Positions 1 to 5,054 of a DNA stretch of 6,610 nt are shown piece after piece. Location of the stretch: NCBI GenBank assembly GCA_937876055.1, contig CALEIW010000023.1:1-6610 (forward strand). The letters run 5' to 3'. Origin of the DNA: an uncultured euryarchaeote (lineage in GTDB: Archaea; Thermoplasmatota; Poseidoniia; Poseidoniales; Thalassarchaeaceae). The notes beneath the pieces are model-generated. The model made no database searches. It saw nothing but the letters and a program-made list of their open reading frames with translations, and had not been told where the DNA came from. The first letter of the stretch is position 1. Each line of letters opens with the position of its first letter. The translations under genes were made by a program, and so were the position numbers.

Positions 1-54
1 GCAGATCATGAGGTCCAAAACGGCGACGTGATACGAATTCACGCCAAGTCGTGA
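1..54 (+). CDS. C-terminal end of a probable TGS-domain protein (partial, DRG/Obg-like GTPase?)
   Basis: The window opens inside a plus-strand reading frame that ends with TGA at 52-54. Its last 17 residues read ADHEVQNGDVIRIHAKS. The pattern 'DHEVQNGDVIRI' resembles the last strands of a TGS domain, as found at the C-terminus of archaeal DRG/Rbg and YchF-type GTPases (typically '...DHvleDgDvv.I'). That family assignment is an inference from very few residues. The GTPase domain, if present, lies to the left of the window. The gene converges on the ribosomal protein operon. It could also belong to another protein that ends in a small beta-grasp or ferredoxin-like domain. Confidence 0.5.
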   Translation, partial: ADHEVQNGDVIRIHAKS

Positions 55-189
55 TGTTATCGCGCAGTCTGGACAAGAGAAGGGTGAGCTGTCTCTCGGC
101 GTCCGCCTTTGGAAGCGGCCAGCATCCGCACGACCTGATAGCCACCGCTAAGCGGTGTTCGCAGGGTGTGTGTTAACTTGCTATTCGCT
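55..189. other. Convergent intergenic region
   Basis: This 135-base gap separates the stop of the left plus-strand gene from the stop of the minus-strand P1 gene. No convincing coding frame or tRNA-like fold is visible. Open frames that cross it are antisense or out-of-frame shadows of the P1 gene. Both flanking transcripts must end here, yet neither strand shows a clear run of five or more T residues, the usual archaeal termination signal. The only structure seen is the short hairpin at 143-157. Confidence 0.6.
143..157. repeat. Short perfect inverted repeat between convergent genes
   Basis: CACCGC, then TAA, then GCGGTG: six perfect GC-rich base pairs closed by a three-base loop, about 32 bases beyond the P1 stop and about 90 beyond the stop of the left gene. 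Being symmetric it could fold in either transcript. No U-tract follows on either strand, so it is not a textbook terminator. It may protect the 3' end of the mRNA or assist termination; this is inferred from position only. Confidence 0.45.
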
Positions 190-504
190 TCAACCGAAGA
201 GAGATCCGAGGCCTTCGAAGCCACCGGCTTCTTCCTCTTCTTCTTCCTCAGCTGGTGCTTCCTCAGCAGCAGGAGCAGCGTCTCCACCACCGCCACCAGC
301 AGCAGCTGGAGCAGCAGCAACAGGCGCAGCGACGGCAGTAGCCATCGCTTCCCCGATGTCAACATCGCCGAGGGATGTGACAAGTGCCTTTACTCGGGCA
401 CCGTCGACCTCAACACCAGCAGCGCTCAAAACTGAGCTAACGCCGTCTTCATCGATATTCTTCTCTGCGGAGTGCAGTAGCATTGCAGCATATACGTATT
501 CCAT
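190..504 (-). CDS. rpl12: Large-subunit ribosomal stalk protein P1 (archaeal L12)
   Basis: This 104-residue protein is the archaeal P1/L12 stalk component. It dimerises on the C-terminal helices of P0 and recruits elongation factors to the ribosome. Residues 1-55 form the helical dimerisation domain beginning MEYVYAAMLL, typical of archaeal P1. Residues 56-82 are an Ala/Pro/Gly hinge, followed by a run of glutamates (about 86-92). The C-terminal peptide GGFEGLGSLFG is the factor-binding tail, and P0 ends in nearly the same motif. Length matches the family (about 100-110). The start has an AGGTGA site and lies 20 bases after the P0 stop, so it is the last gene of the operon. The glutamate and alanine codons create a simple-sequence stretch that yields long spurious frames on the other strand. 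Confidence 0.97.
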   Translation of the reverse strand: MEYVYAAMLLHSAEKNIDEDGVSSVLSAAGVEVDGARVKALVTSLGDVDIGEAMATAVAAPVAAAPAAAGGGGGDAAPAAEEAPAEEEEEEEAGGFEGLGSLFG

Positions 505-510
505 TTTTTC

Positions 511-516
511 TCACCT
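511..516 (-). promoter_or_regulatory. Ribosome binding site of P1 in an A-rich leader
   Basis: AGGTGA on the minus strand, six bases (GAAAAA plus the start context) before the P1 ATG at 504. It is flanked by an A8 run (518-525, which includes part of the P0 stop) and an A6 run (504-509). The A-rich surroundings should keep the site unpaired. This fits the need for several P1 copies per P0, although the link to expression level is inferred. Confidence 0.75.
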
Positions 517-524
517 ATTTTTTT

Positions 525-1550
525 TCAGCCGAAGAGATCGCCAAGTCCACCGAACCCAGCGTCTTCTTCTTCCTCCTCTTCCTCTTCAGCCGAGACTTCC
601 TCGGCAGATTCTGCCGCATCGGAGGTTGCGGCAGGAGCACTTTCAGCGACGCTAGCAGCAGCACCTAGTGCCGCTGCCAACTCGTCATCAAGCGCAGAGG
701 AATCTAGCTGACCGGCTAGGGCCAGCGCACGTGCGTTCGCACGTGAAATGAATAGTGGAATTGTGGCATCGTTGGCGATACCCGCTTCCACTGCGACAGA
801 TGTTGCCTCGCCACTCGCCTTCGCGAGCAGGGTTGGCATTGTCTGTGAAGAGAACCAGCGAATGTTGCAAGCGAGGTTGAATGCGCCTGAAGTCGCTGTG
901 ATGATGTCGGTTCGGAATCCATCTGTGTCCAAGTCTAGTGAATCGGCTTCGAATAGGAATCCGTCCTCAATCGCTCCTGTTAGAATAATTCCAATCTCAA
1001 TTGGGTTGATGTTCAATTTGGAGAGCATGATACCGAGATCTGCGGAAATCGGATCACCTTTGTTAACAACAGTAGTAGTCTTCTGAATTGCAACCTTACC
1101 CTTGTCGATTTTTGCTGGTATACCAACAGCGTTGAATTCACCAACGATTGGACCAGGGCCAAATTCGGTTGGTCCTGCCTCGACAACAATATCCATTGGA
1201 GCAACTTCGCCTTCTTTGGCTGCACGGCCTTGTTTTGTCTTCTCCAATTCGGAGTATAGTTGGAAAGCATTCATCGAAGTAGTGTGAACGATAGCAGGTT
1301 GTACTGCACCTTCAAGCAGTGATTCTAGATCTTCCATCGGTCGTCCGGTTTGTTCCCAAGCCAGACGCATCAGGGTCTTCTTTGCCATTGTAATCGATAG
1401 ACCACTTCGCAAATCATCGCGCATGCTTAGCATATTCTTGGCAGGAACACCACCAATGTCGACAATCCCAAGAACCCCATCGGAAGTTAGGATTGCAGCG
1501 AGTTCACCAACACGGTCTCGCTTCCAAGAAGCAACCTTTGGCTGAATCAT
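525..1550 (-). CDS. rplP0: Large-subunit ribosomal protein P0 (L10), stalk base
   Basis: This 341-residue archaeal P0 binds 23S rRNA together with L11 and carries P1 dimers on its C-terminal helices. Residues 1-110 form the rRNA-binding L10 domain (MIQPKVASWKRDRVGEL... with GIVDIGGVPAKNM). Residues about 118-195 form the extra domain found in archaeal and eukaryotic P0 but not in bacterial L10, including GPTEFGPGPIVGEFNAVGIP. Residues about 245-300 supply the P1-binding helices. An Ala/Ser-rich hinge, an acidic run (322-330) and the tail GFGGLGDLFG follow. Length is normal for archaeal P0 (about 300-350). The start overlaps the L1 stop by four bases (ATGA), with its GAGGTGA site (1555-1561) inside the last L1 codons, indicating translational coupling. 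Confidence 0.97.
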   Translation of the reverse strand: MIQPKVASWKRDRVGELAAILTSDGVLGIVDIGGVPAKNMLSMRDDLRSGLSITMAKKTLMRLAWEQTGRPMEDLESLLEGAVQPAIVHTTSMNAFQLYSELEKTKQGRAAKEGEVAPMDIVVEAGPTEFGPGPIVGEFNAVGIPAKIDKGKVAIQKTTTVVNKGDPISADLGIMLSKLNINPIEIGIILTGAIEDGFLFEADSLDLDTDGFRTDIITATSGAFNLACNIRWFSSQTMPTLLAKASGEATSVAVEAGIANDATIPLFISRANARALALAGQLDSSALDDELAAALGAAASVAESAPAATSDAAESAEEVSAEEEEEEEEDAGFGGLGDLFG

Positions 1551-2191
1551 TCAATCACCTCGACCTTAATCGAAGGACCCATTGAGGTCTTGATGTAGCA
1601 AGAGCGAATATTTCCAACACCACGCTCTAACTTTCCAGTTACTCGAGTCCAGATTGCCATTGCATTGTTAGTCAAATCATCGAGACTCTGCTCTCGAGAA
1701 CCCATTGGGCTGTGGAAGGTCAGATTGTCTCTTGAACGAACGATTGCAGTATCTTTCAGACCGGCTGCAACCATTGCGGGGTCCAGTGTAGGTGGAACAG
1801 GTCGTGGCATCTTACCACGAGGACCGAGAACTACACCGAGGAACCGACCAACGGTTCCCATGTGTGGAATCTCTGCTAGGAAGAAATCGACACCATTCGC
1901 TAACTTACGAGCCTGCTGACGGTTACCGCCAAGATCCTCGATTGTTGCAGGGTCGATGATATCGATTCCAGCAGCTCTGGCCTTAGTTGCCATTTCGCCA
2001 CCTGCGAACATGGCTATCTTGACCGGCTTTCCGCGGCCAGCAGGAAGTCTAATTTCCTCTTGGATACGGTTTGCTGGGTTCTTCAAATCGATGTCCTTCA
2101 AGTTAAATGAAAACTCGATGGTCTCGATGAACTTACGCTCAGGAGCGCTGTTCAATGCTTCTTCAATTGCTGTTTGGATATTTTCTCTCAT
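1547..2191 (-). CDS. rpl1: Large-subunit ribosomal protein L1
   Basis: This 214-residue ribosomal protein forms the mobile L1 stalk next to the E site and in archaea and bacteria also acts as a translational repressor of its own operon. The sequence starts MRENIQTAIEEALNSAPERK and contains the L1 signature region around residues 119-134 (GVVLGPRGKMPRPVPP). The C-terminal MGPSIKVEVIE is typical. The frame stays open to an upstream ATG at 2248, but that would add 19 unusual residues. The ATG at 2191 is preceded by GAGGTGA at the right spacing and matches archaeal family starts, so it is chosen. The gene lies 53 bases after L11 and overlaps P0 by four bases. A hairpin covering its ribosome binding site is described separately. 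Confidence 0.95.
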   Translation of the reverse strand: MRENIQTAIEEALNSAPERKFIETIEFSFNLKDIDLKNPANRIQEEIRLPAGRGKPVKIAMFAGGEMATKARAAGIDIIDPATIEDLGGNRQQARKLANGVDFFLAEIPHMGTVGRFLGVVLGPRGKMPRPVPPTLDPAMVAAGLKDTAIVRSRDNLTFHSPMGSREQSLDDLTNNAMAIWTRVTGKLERGVGNIRSCYIKTSMGPSIKVEVIE

Positions 2192-2198
2192 ATTCCTC

Positions 2199-2218
2199 AC
2201 CTCTGCGGTCAGCGAGGT
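2199..2218 (-). promoter_or_regulatory. Hairpin sequestering the L1 ribosome binding site (candidate translational operator)
   Basis: On the minus strand, ACCTCGC pairs with GC-(bulged A)-GAGGT around the loop TGACC. This gives seven base pairs with one bulged A. The 3' arm GAGGT is the core of the GAGGTGA Shine-Dalgarno sequence (2197-2203) of the L1 gene. The fold would hide the L1 start from ribosomes. L1 is known to repress its own operon in Methanococcus and E. coli by binding an mRNA mimic of its rRNA site. Whether this hairpin is that target, or only limits L1 translation in step with L11, is inferred. Confidence 0.4.
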
Positions 2219-2244
2219 TTCCCTCTCCCGCAATTCGTGATTAT

Positions 2245-2523
2245 TCACTCAAAATGCTCGTCGAATCTCCCTTCTTTCATTGCTATTAATGCGGCCTTTG
2301 GCTCCATGCCTTCGACCTTAACACGCATTGCCACGCAGGTTCCCATAACCTCACGCGAGCGCGCGTACAGTGTTGCACCGGTCAAGCGGTCTTTCTGCTT
2401 CTCAGCAACCTGCTTGACTTGGTCCATTGATAGGTTCTCAGTAGACGCGTCCCAGCTTCCGTTACACTTCTTCTGACCAAGGGTCTGTAGAATTACGTGA
2501 GGTGTTTCATTACGTGCTGACAT
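2245..2523 (-). CDS. rpl11: Ribosomal protein L11, C-terminal rRNA-binding domain only (N-terminal domain missing)
   Basis: The 92-residue product aligns by eye with the C-terminal half of L11. Residues about 30-92 contain LSMDQVKQVAEKQKD, then VMGTCVAMRVKVEGMEP (the conserved 'vlGTC.SmGvtVeGkdP' segment) and the ending GRFDEHFE. This part binds the GTPase-associated region of 23S rRNA beside P0. Archaeal L11 is normally about 155-165 residues, and the proline-rich N-terminal domain (PGPPLGPALGPLG type) that contacts translation factors is absent. It cannot be hidden upstream: an in-frame TAG lies at 2536-2538, and only 86 bases separate this gene from the spt5 stop. The start has a GGGGGT site at 2531-2536, weaker than its neighbours' GAGGTGA. 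The place in the operon is exactly that of L11. A second full-length copy elsewhere cannot be excluded. Confidence 0.88.
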   Translation of the reverse strand: MSARNETPHVILQTLGQKKCNGSWDASTENLSMDQVKQVAEKQKDRLTGATLYARSREVMGTCVAMRVKVEGMEPKAALIAMKEGRFDEHFE

Positions 2524-2609
2524 GCTCTCTACCCCCTACTGAAGTGCCTCGCCGACCTGCTCTCCCTATTTGAGCGTGATGACGAACCTCCAATTTCTCC
2601 TAATTCATC
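2524..2609 (-). other. spt5-L11 spacer with an orphan Shine-Dalgarno sequence
   Basis: This 86-base spacer is the longest within the operon. On the minus strand it holds TAGGAG (2597-2602 region) and a perfect GGAGGT (2586-2591), but no ATG, GTG or TTG lies at a normal distance after GGAGGT. A TTG overlaps it and would give a 27-codon basic peptide running into the L11 start; this shows no family resemblance. The spacer may be what remains after loss of the L11 N-terminal coding region, which is inference. Confidence 0.4.
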
Positions 2610-3509
2610 TCATTCAACGCGCTGAGTTACTCGAACTTGATCAGCGCGGACGGTCAAAGCGACTGGTACAGCCGCTTCGAACAACTCCACAGTAACCTCT
2701 TCCTTTGATTCGGTGACTCGAATAACTCGGGCTGATTGTCCCTTGAACGCGCCACCACTAATTTCGATGATACATCCTTCCTCAATACCGGCTGTTGCAG
2801 CCTTTGGCTCAAGATAGGATAGTGTATTTTCTAGAGGTGACACACCAGGTAGTACCTTTCGACAATTCTTCAGTCGAGTGGTAGTCATTCCAGAGATTCC
2901 AATTAGCTTCTCAACATGGTGAAGCGCAGATGCCTCGACGAAAATATAACCGCGTACGTGACCTGGAACTAATACTCCAAAGATTTCTTCTTGAATGTCT
3001 TTCAAAGAACCTGTTCCGGAGAGTCTAGCGCGAATTTCCTTGGCGACATTCTCCTCTTGTCCAATACTGGTCTTTAGAATGTAGAGGAAAGCGGCAACGT
3101 CACCATACATGTCGCCGATTTGTGGGATTGAATATCTTTCAGCGCCTGTCCCTTCGCTGGATTCAGATTCATAATATCCGATGTAGGCAGGGTCGACCCA
3201 GCTGTGATTCTTGTAGATGGTTCGCGGAGTTACCTCATCAGATTCAGCGATGAAAAGCAAAGGAGTAACATCGTTCAGACGGTTTCCAAAGGCGAGACCT
3301 CTTGCTAGACCCGAACGAACGTATTGTAACGCATCAGCAGGAATACCTGTGCACTCGGTAATCCTAGTTGTAACAGCGTCGATATCTTCAGGATCCCCAA
3401 CACCATAAACGCCATCCCAAGCACCTGGGAAATCAGCAACCTCATCGGAACGCTGTAAAATCAGAACTTTCTCACCATGGCGAACGTAGACTACGAATGC
3501 ATCAGACAT
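2610..3509 (-). CDS. spt5: Fusion protein: degenerate Nudix-like domain + transcription elongation factor Spt5 (NusG, NGN-KOW)
   Basis: The C-terminal part (residues about 138-299) is archaeal Spt5. An NGN domain (FLYILKTSIGQEENVAKEI ... VRGYIFVEA ... RLKNCRKVLPGV) is followed by a KOW domain (GCIIEISGGAFKGQSARVIR, 245-264). Spt5 with Spt4 binds the RNA polymerase clamp and raises processivity. Archaeal Spt5 is normally about 150 residues; this protein has 299. Residues 1-113 resemble a Nudix hydrolase: VVYVRHGEKVLILQRSDEVADFPGAW, then GVYGVGDPED, the box-like TRITECTGI (48-56) and NHSWVDPAYI (101-110). The box keeps only one of the usual glutamates (E52), so catalysis is doubtful. Residues 114-137 are a linker. 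The start at 3509 has GAGGTGA five bases upstream; the frame also opens at a GTG (3518) inside that site. An internal ATG at 3110, just before the NGN domain, has no Shine-Dalgarno. The gene follows secE by 10 bases. Confidence 0.92.
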   Translation of the reverse strand: MSDAFVVYVRHGEKVLILQRSDEVADFPGAWDGVYGVGDPEDIDAVTTRITECTGIPADALQYVRSGLARGLAFGNRLNDVTPLLFIAESDEVTPRTIYKNHSWVDPAYIGYYESESSEGTGAERYSIPQIGDMYGDVAAFLYILKTSIGQEENVAKEIRARLSGTGSLKDIQEEIFGVLVPGHVRGYIFVEASALHHVEKLIGISGMTTTRLKNCRKVLPGVSPLENTLSYLEPKAATAGIEEGCIIEISGGAFKGQSARVIRVTESKEEVTVELFEAAVPVALTVRADQVRVTQRVE

Positions 3510-3514
3510 ATATC

Positions 3515-3521
3515 TCACCTC
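3515..3521 (-). promoter_or_regulatory. Ribosome binding site deciding the Nudix-Spt5 start
   Basis: GAGGTGA on the minus strand, five bases (GATAT) before the ATG at 3509. It overlaps the secE stop codon (3520-3522). Its placement shows that the long fusion protein, including the Nudix-like part, is the translated form, and that the in-frame GTG at 3518 lies inside the binding site and is not the start. Confidence 0.85.
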
Positions 3522-3786
3522 AAGAGCTAGTTAGCCAATCGAAGAATACCGGTAGGGCATTATCCATTAGCCATAGCATGAAGAAGCCAATTGCACCTAG
3601 AACAAACATTCCGATTCCACAGACGATTACGGTCTGTCGAAATTCTTGCTTGGAGGGTTTTCTAGCCATCTTTAGAATACGAGCCATTGAGCCGGTTTGC
3701 ACTCGGCGGACTCTCTCTTCTATGTCATCCTGCAACCTCTGTGCAGTTTGCTCGATAGCACCAACATCTGAGTTCTCGATAGCCAT
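3520..3786 (-). CDS. secE: Preprotein translocase subunit SecE (Sec61 gamma)
   Basis: This 88-residue protein is the small clamp subunit of the SecYE membrane channel that exports and inserts proteins. The conserved amphipathic segment KMARKPSKQEFRQT (about 39-52) precedes a single membrane helix (about 53-74, VIVCGIGMFVLGAIGFFMLWLM). A short polar tail follows. This is the standard archaeal SecE arrangement and operon position, just before spt5. Archaeal SecE is usually about 55-65 residues, so the charged N-terminal helix (about 8-32, IEQTAQRLQDDIEERVRRV) is an extension. The start at 3786 has GAGGAAG about ten bases upstream. An internal ATG (residue 34) lacks a ribosome binding site and is less likely. 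Confidence 0.9.
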   Translation of the reverse strand: MAIENSDVGAIEQTAQRLQDDIEERVRRVQTGSMARILKMARKPSKQEFRQTVIVCGIGMFVLGAIGFFMLWLMDNALPVFFDWLTSS

Positions 3787-3825
3787 GACTCTTCCTCAAT
3801 TGCGACTCGGCGACCAACCATCCCT

Positions 3826-3831
3826 CTTTAA
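3826..3831 (-). promoter_or_regulatory. Candidate TATA element for the secE-spt5-ribosomal operon
   Basis: TTAAAG on the minus strand, about 40 bases before the secE ATG. Transcription would start about 25 bases downstream, leaving a leader of roughly 15 bases that still contains the GAGGAAG site. No convincing purine-rich BRE lies directly upstream. The 103-base gap between ftsZ and secE is the widest around these genes, which makes a promoter here reasonable. Read-through from ftsZ is equally possible. Confidence 0.3.
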
Positions 3832-3841
3832 GCACGACGGG

Positions 3842-3859
3842 CGAACCCCAAAGGGTTCG
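3842..3859. repeat. Perfect inverted repeat between ftsZ and secE
   Basis: CGAACCC, four bases CAAA, then GGGTTCG: seven perfect base pairs, about 30 bases beyond the ftsZ stop. On the minus strand the loop reads TTTG. No T-run follows. Its place right after ftsZ and before the candidate TATA suggests a 3' end or processing signal for the ftsZ transcript. This is inferred. Confidence 0.5.
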
Positions 3860-3889
3860 GTTTGAGAATACAGTTGCAATCGATTAGAA

Positions 3890-5008
3890 TCAGTTGACGA
3901 ATTCAACAGTCCTAGTTCGTAAGTTTCGCATCTGAGTATGCAGTGCTGCTCCATGTATTTGGTCGGATTTTACCCCAGTCAATACCAGCAGCACACGAAT
4001 TTCATCTCCCATCGATTCGTCAGTTGTAGCACCCCAAATGATTCGAGCGTACGGATTGATTCTATCTCGAATCAATTGGGCACATTTCTCTGCATCTCCC
4101 AAAGACAAAGTCGGGCCTCCAACCACGTTGACAAGAGCACCTCTAGCATCTGAGATGTCGATGTCCAATAATGGTGATTCTAGCGCCTCGTCGGTAGCCT
4201 TCTCGGCAGAATCTTCGCCTCTTGCTTCTCCAAGACCAATCATTGCAACTCCACCACCATTTTCCATGACGGAACGAAGGTCTTGGAAGTCCAGATTGAC
4301 GACTCCTTCCTTAGAGATCATCTCGGATACTCCGGCAATCGACCTCATCAGTAATTCATCAGCGACTCTGAAAGCTGCATCTAAGGGTAAATCTCGAACA
4401 CCTTCGACTTCCAACAAGCGCTCGTTTGGAAGCACCACTACAGTATCACAAACTTCGCGTAGCCTTTCCAAACCCCATTCGGCATTTTGTCTACGAAGAG
4501 CTCCCTCTGAGAGGAATGGATAGGTAACTACTGCAATCGTTAGGGCGCCTTCTGCTCGGGCTAAGCGAGCAATAACATGAGCAGAACCTGTTCCAGTCCC
4601 ACCACCTAGTCCTGCAGTGATGAAGGCAAGGTCGCAATTCTCAACCTCCTTCTTGAGCGCCTTTTCAGATTCGAATGCCGCCTGTTCTCCCTTTTCTGGG
4701 TCTCCGCCTGCACCCATACCTCTGGCACTTCGACCGATGAGTACCTTGTTGTCGACCCCGACTCTAAGCAAGTGCTGGGCGTCGGTATTAATCGCCATCC
4801 CACGGACATATTCGCCATCGAATAGGCCTTCCATTTCTAATCTGGCTACGGTGTTTGAACCGCAGCCACCACAACCGAATACACGGATTCGTGGTTGTAG
4901 TGATTTCAGTAGTGATTTCAGTTCAGGATCAGTCTCCGTCACAACCGGCGCAGCCGGTGGTTCTTCCCCATCCTGAAGCTCCAATACTCGGTCGATAAGG
5001 TGCTTCAT
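3890..5008 (-). CDS. ftsZ: Cell division GTPase FtsZ (archaeal)
   Basis: This 372-residue tubulin homologue assembles GTP-dependent filaments at the division site. Residues 42-55 contain the first nucleotide loop (VFGCGGCGSNTV), 73-75 the INTD-type loop, and 92-104 GRSARGMGAGGDP. The tubulin/FtsZ signature GGGTGTGSA lies at 135-143. The T7 catalytic loop NLDFQDLRSVM (238-248) keeps N238, D240 and D243, so GTPase activity upon polymerisation is expected. The C-terminal domain ends shortly after LLVLTGV, with a basic tail (RNLRTRTVEFVN) and no bacterial-type FtsA/ZipA peptide. About 38 N-terminal residues precede the core. The ATG at 5008 is chosen; a TTG at 5032 is also in frame. Neither has a good Shine-Dalgarno, so the mRNA may be leaderless. 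Location before secE-spt5 is a common euryarchaeal order. FtsZ1 or FtsZ2 membership was not resolved. Confidence 0.95.
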   Translation of the reverse strand: MKHLIDRVLELQDGEEPPAAPVVTETDPELKSLLKSLQPRIRVFGCGGCGSNTVARLEMEGLFDGEYVRGMAINTDAQHLLRVGVDNKVLIGRSARGMGAGGDPEKGEQAAFESEKALKKEVENCDLAFITAGLGGGTGTGSAHVIARLARAEGALTIAVVTYPFLSEGALRRQNAEWGLERLREVCDTVVVLPNERLLEVEGVRDLPLDAAFRVADELLMRSIAGVSEMISKEGVVNLDFQDLRSVMENGGGVAMIGLGEARGEDSAEKATDEALESPLLDIDISDARGALVNVVGGPTLSLGDAEKCAQLIRDRINPYARIIWGATTDESMGDEIRVLLVLTGVKSDQIHGAALHTQMRNLRTRTVEFVN

Positions 5009-5032
5009 ACGGAACGCTGGCCATCCAAGCAA

Positions 5033-5041
5033 GGATAATGC
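5033..5041 (-). promoter_or_regulatory. Weak TATA-like element upstream of ftsZ
   Basis: GCATTATCC on the minus strand is centred about 29 bases before the ftsZ ATG at 5008. This is about the spacing expected for a leaderless or nearly leaderless archaeal transcript, and it fits the absence of a clear ribosome binding site. The match to a TATA box is poor. Confidence 0.25.
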
Positions 5042-5054
5042 TTGCCGTAGTGAT

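Noticed and set aside
57..383. Minus-strand frame of 108 codons overlapping the P1 gene and the convergent gap
   Set aside because: It is out of frame with P1, with leucine and lysine runs produced by the repetitive codons of the P1 hinge. No start signal is seen.
195..600. Trinucleotide-like repeats (GAA/GAG and GCA/GCT runs) that might suggest a tandem repeat element
   Set aside because: They encode the conserved acidic and alanine-rich tails of P1 and P0 and are explained by the proteins.
155..655. Long plus-strand open frame of 166 codons rich in Ser, Pro and Ala, running antisense to P1 and the end of P0
   Set aside because: It is the mirror of the Ala/Glu-rich hinge and acidic codons of P1 and P0. 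It has no ribosome binding site or family resemblance and crosses two certain genes.
3842..3859. T-arm-like GGGTTCG as part of a tRNA gene between ftsZ and secE
   Set aside because: The gap has no acceptor stem, D arm or anticodon arm around it, and the element is a simple self-complementary hairpin.
4038..4523. Plus-strand open frame of 161 codons opposite ftsZ
   Set aside because: Serine-rich shadow of the ftsZ coding strand, with no start signal. The minus-strand FtsZ motifs are unmistakable.
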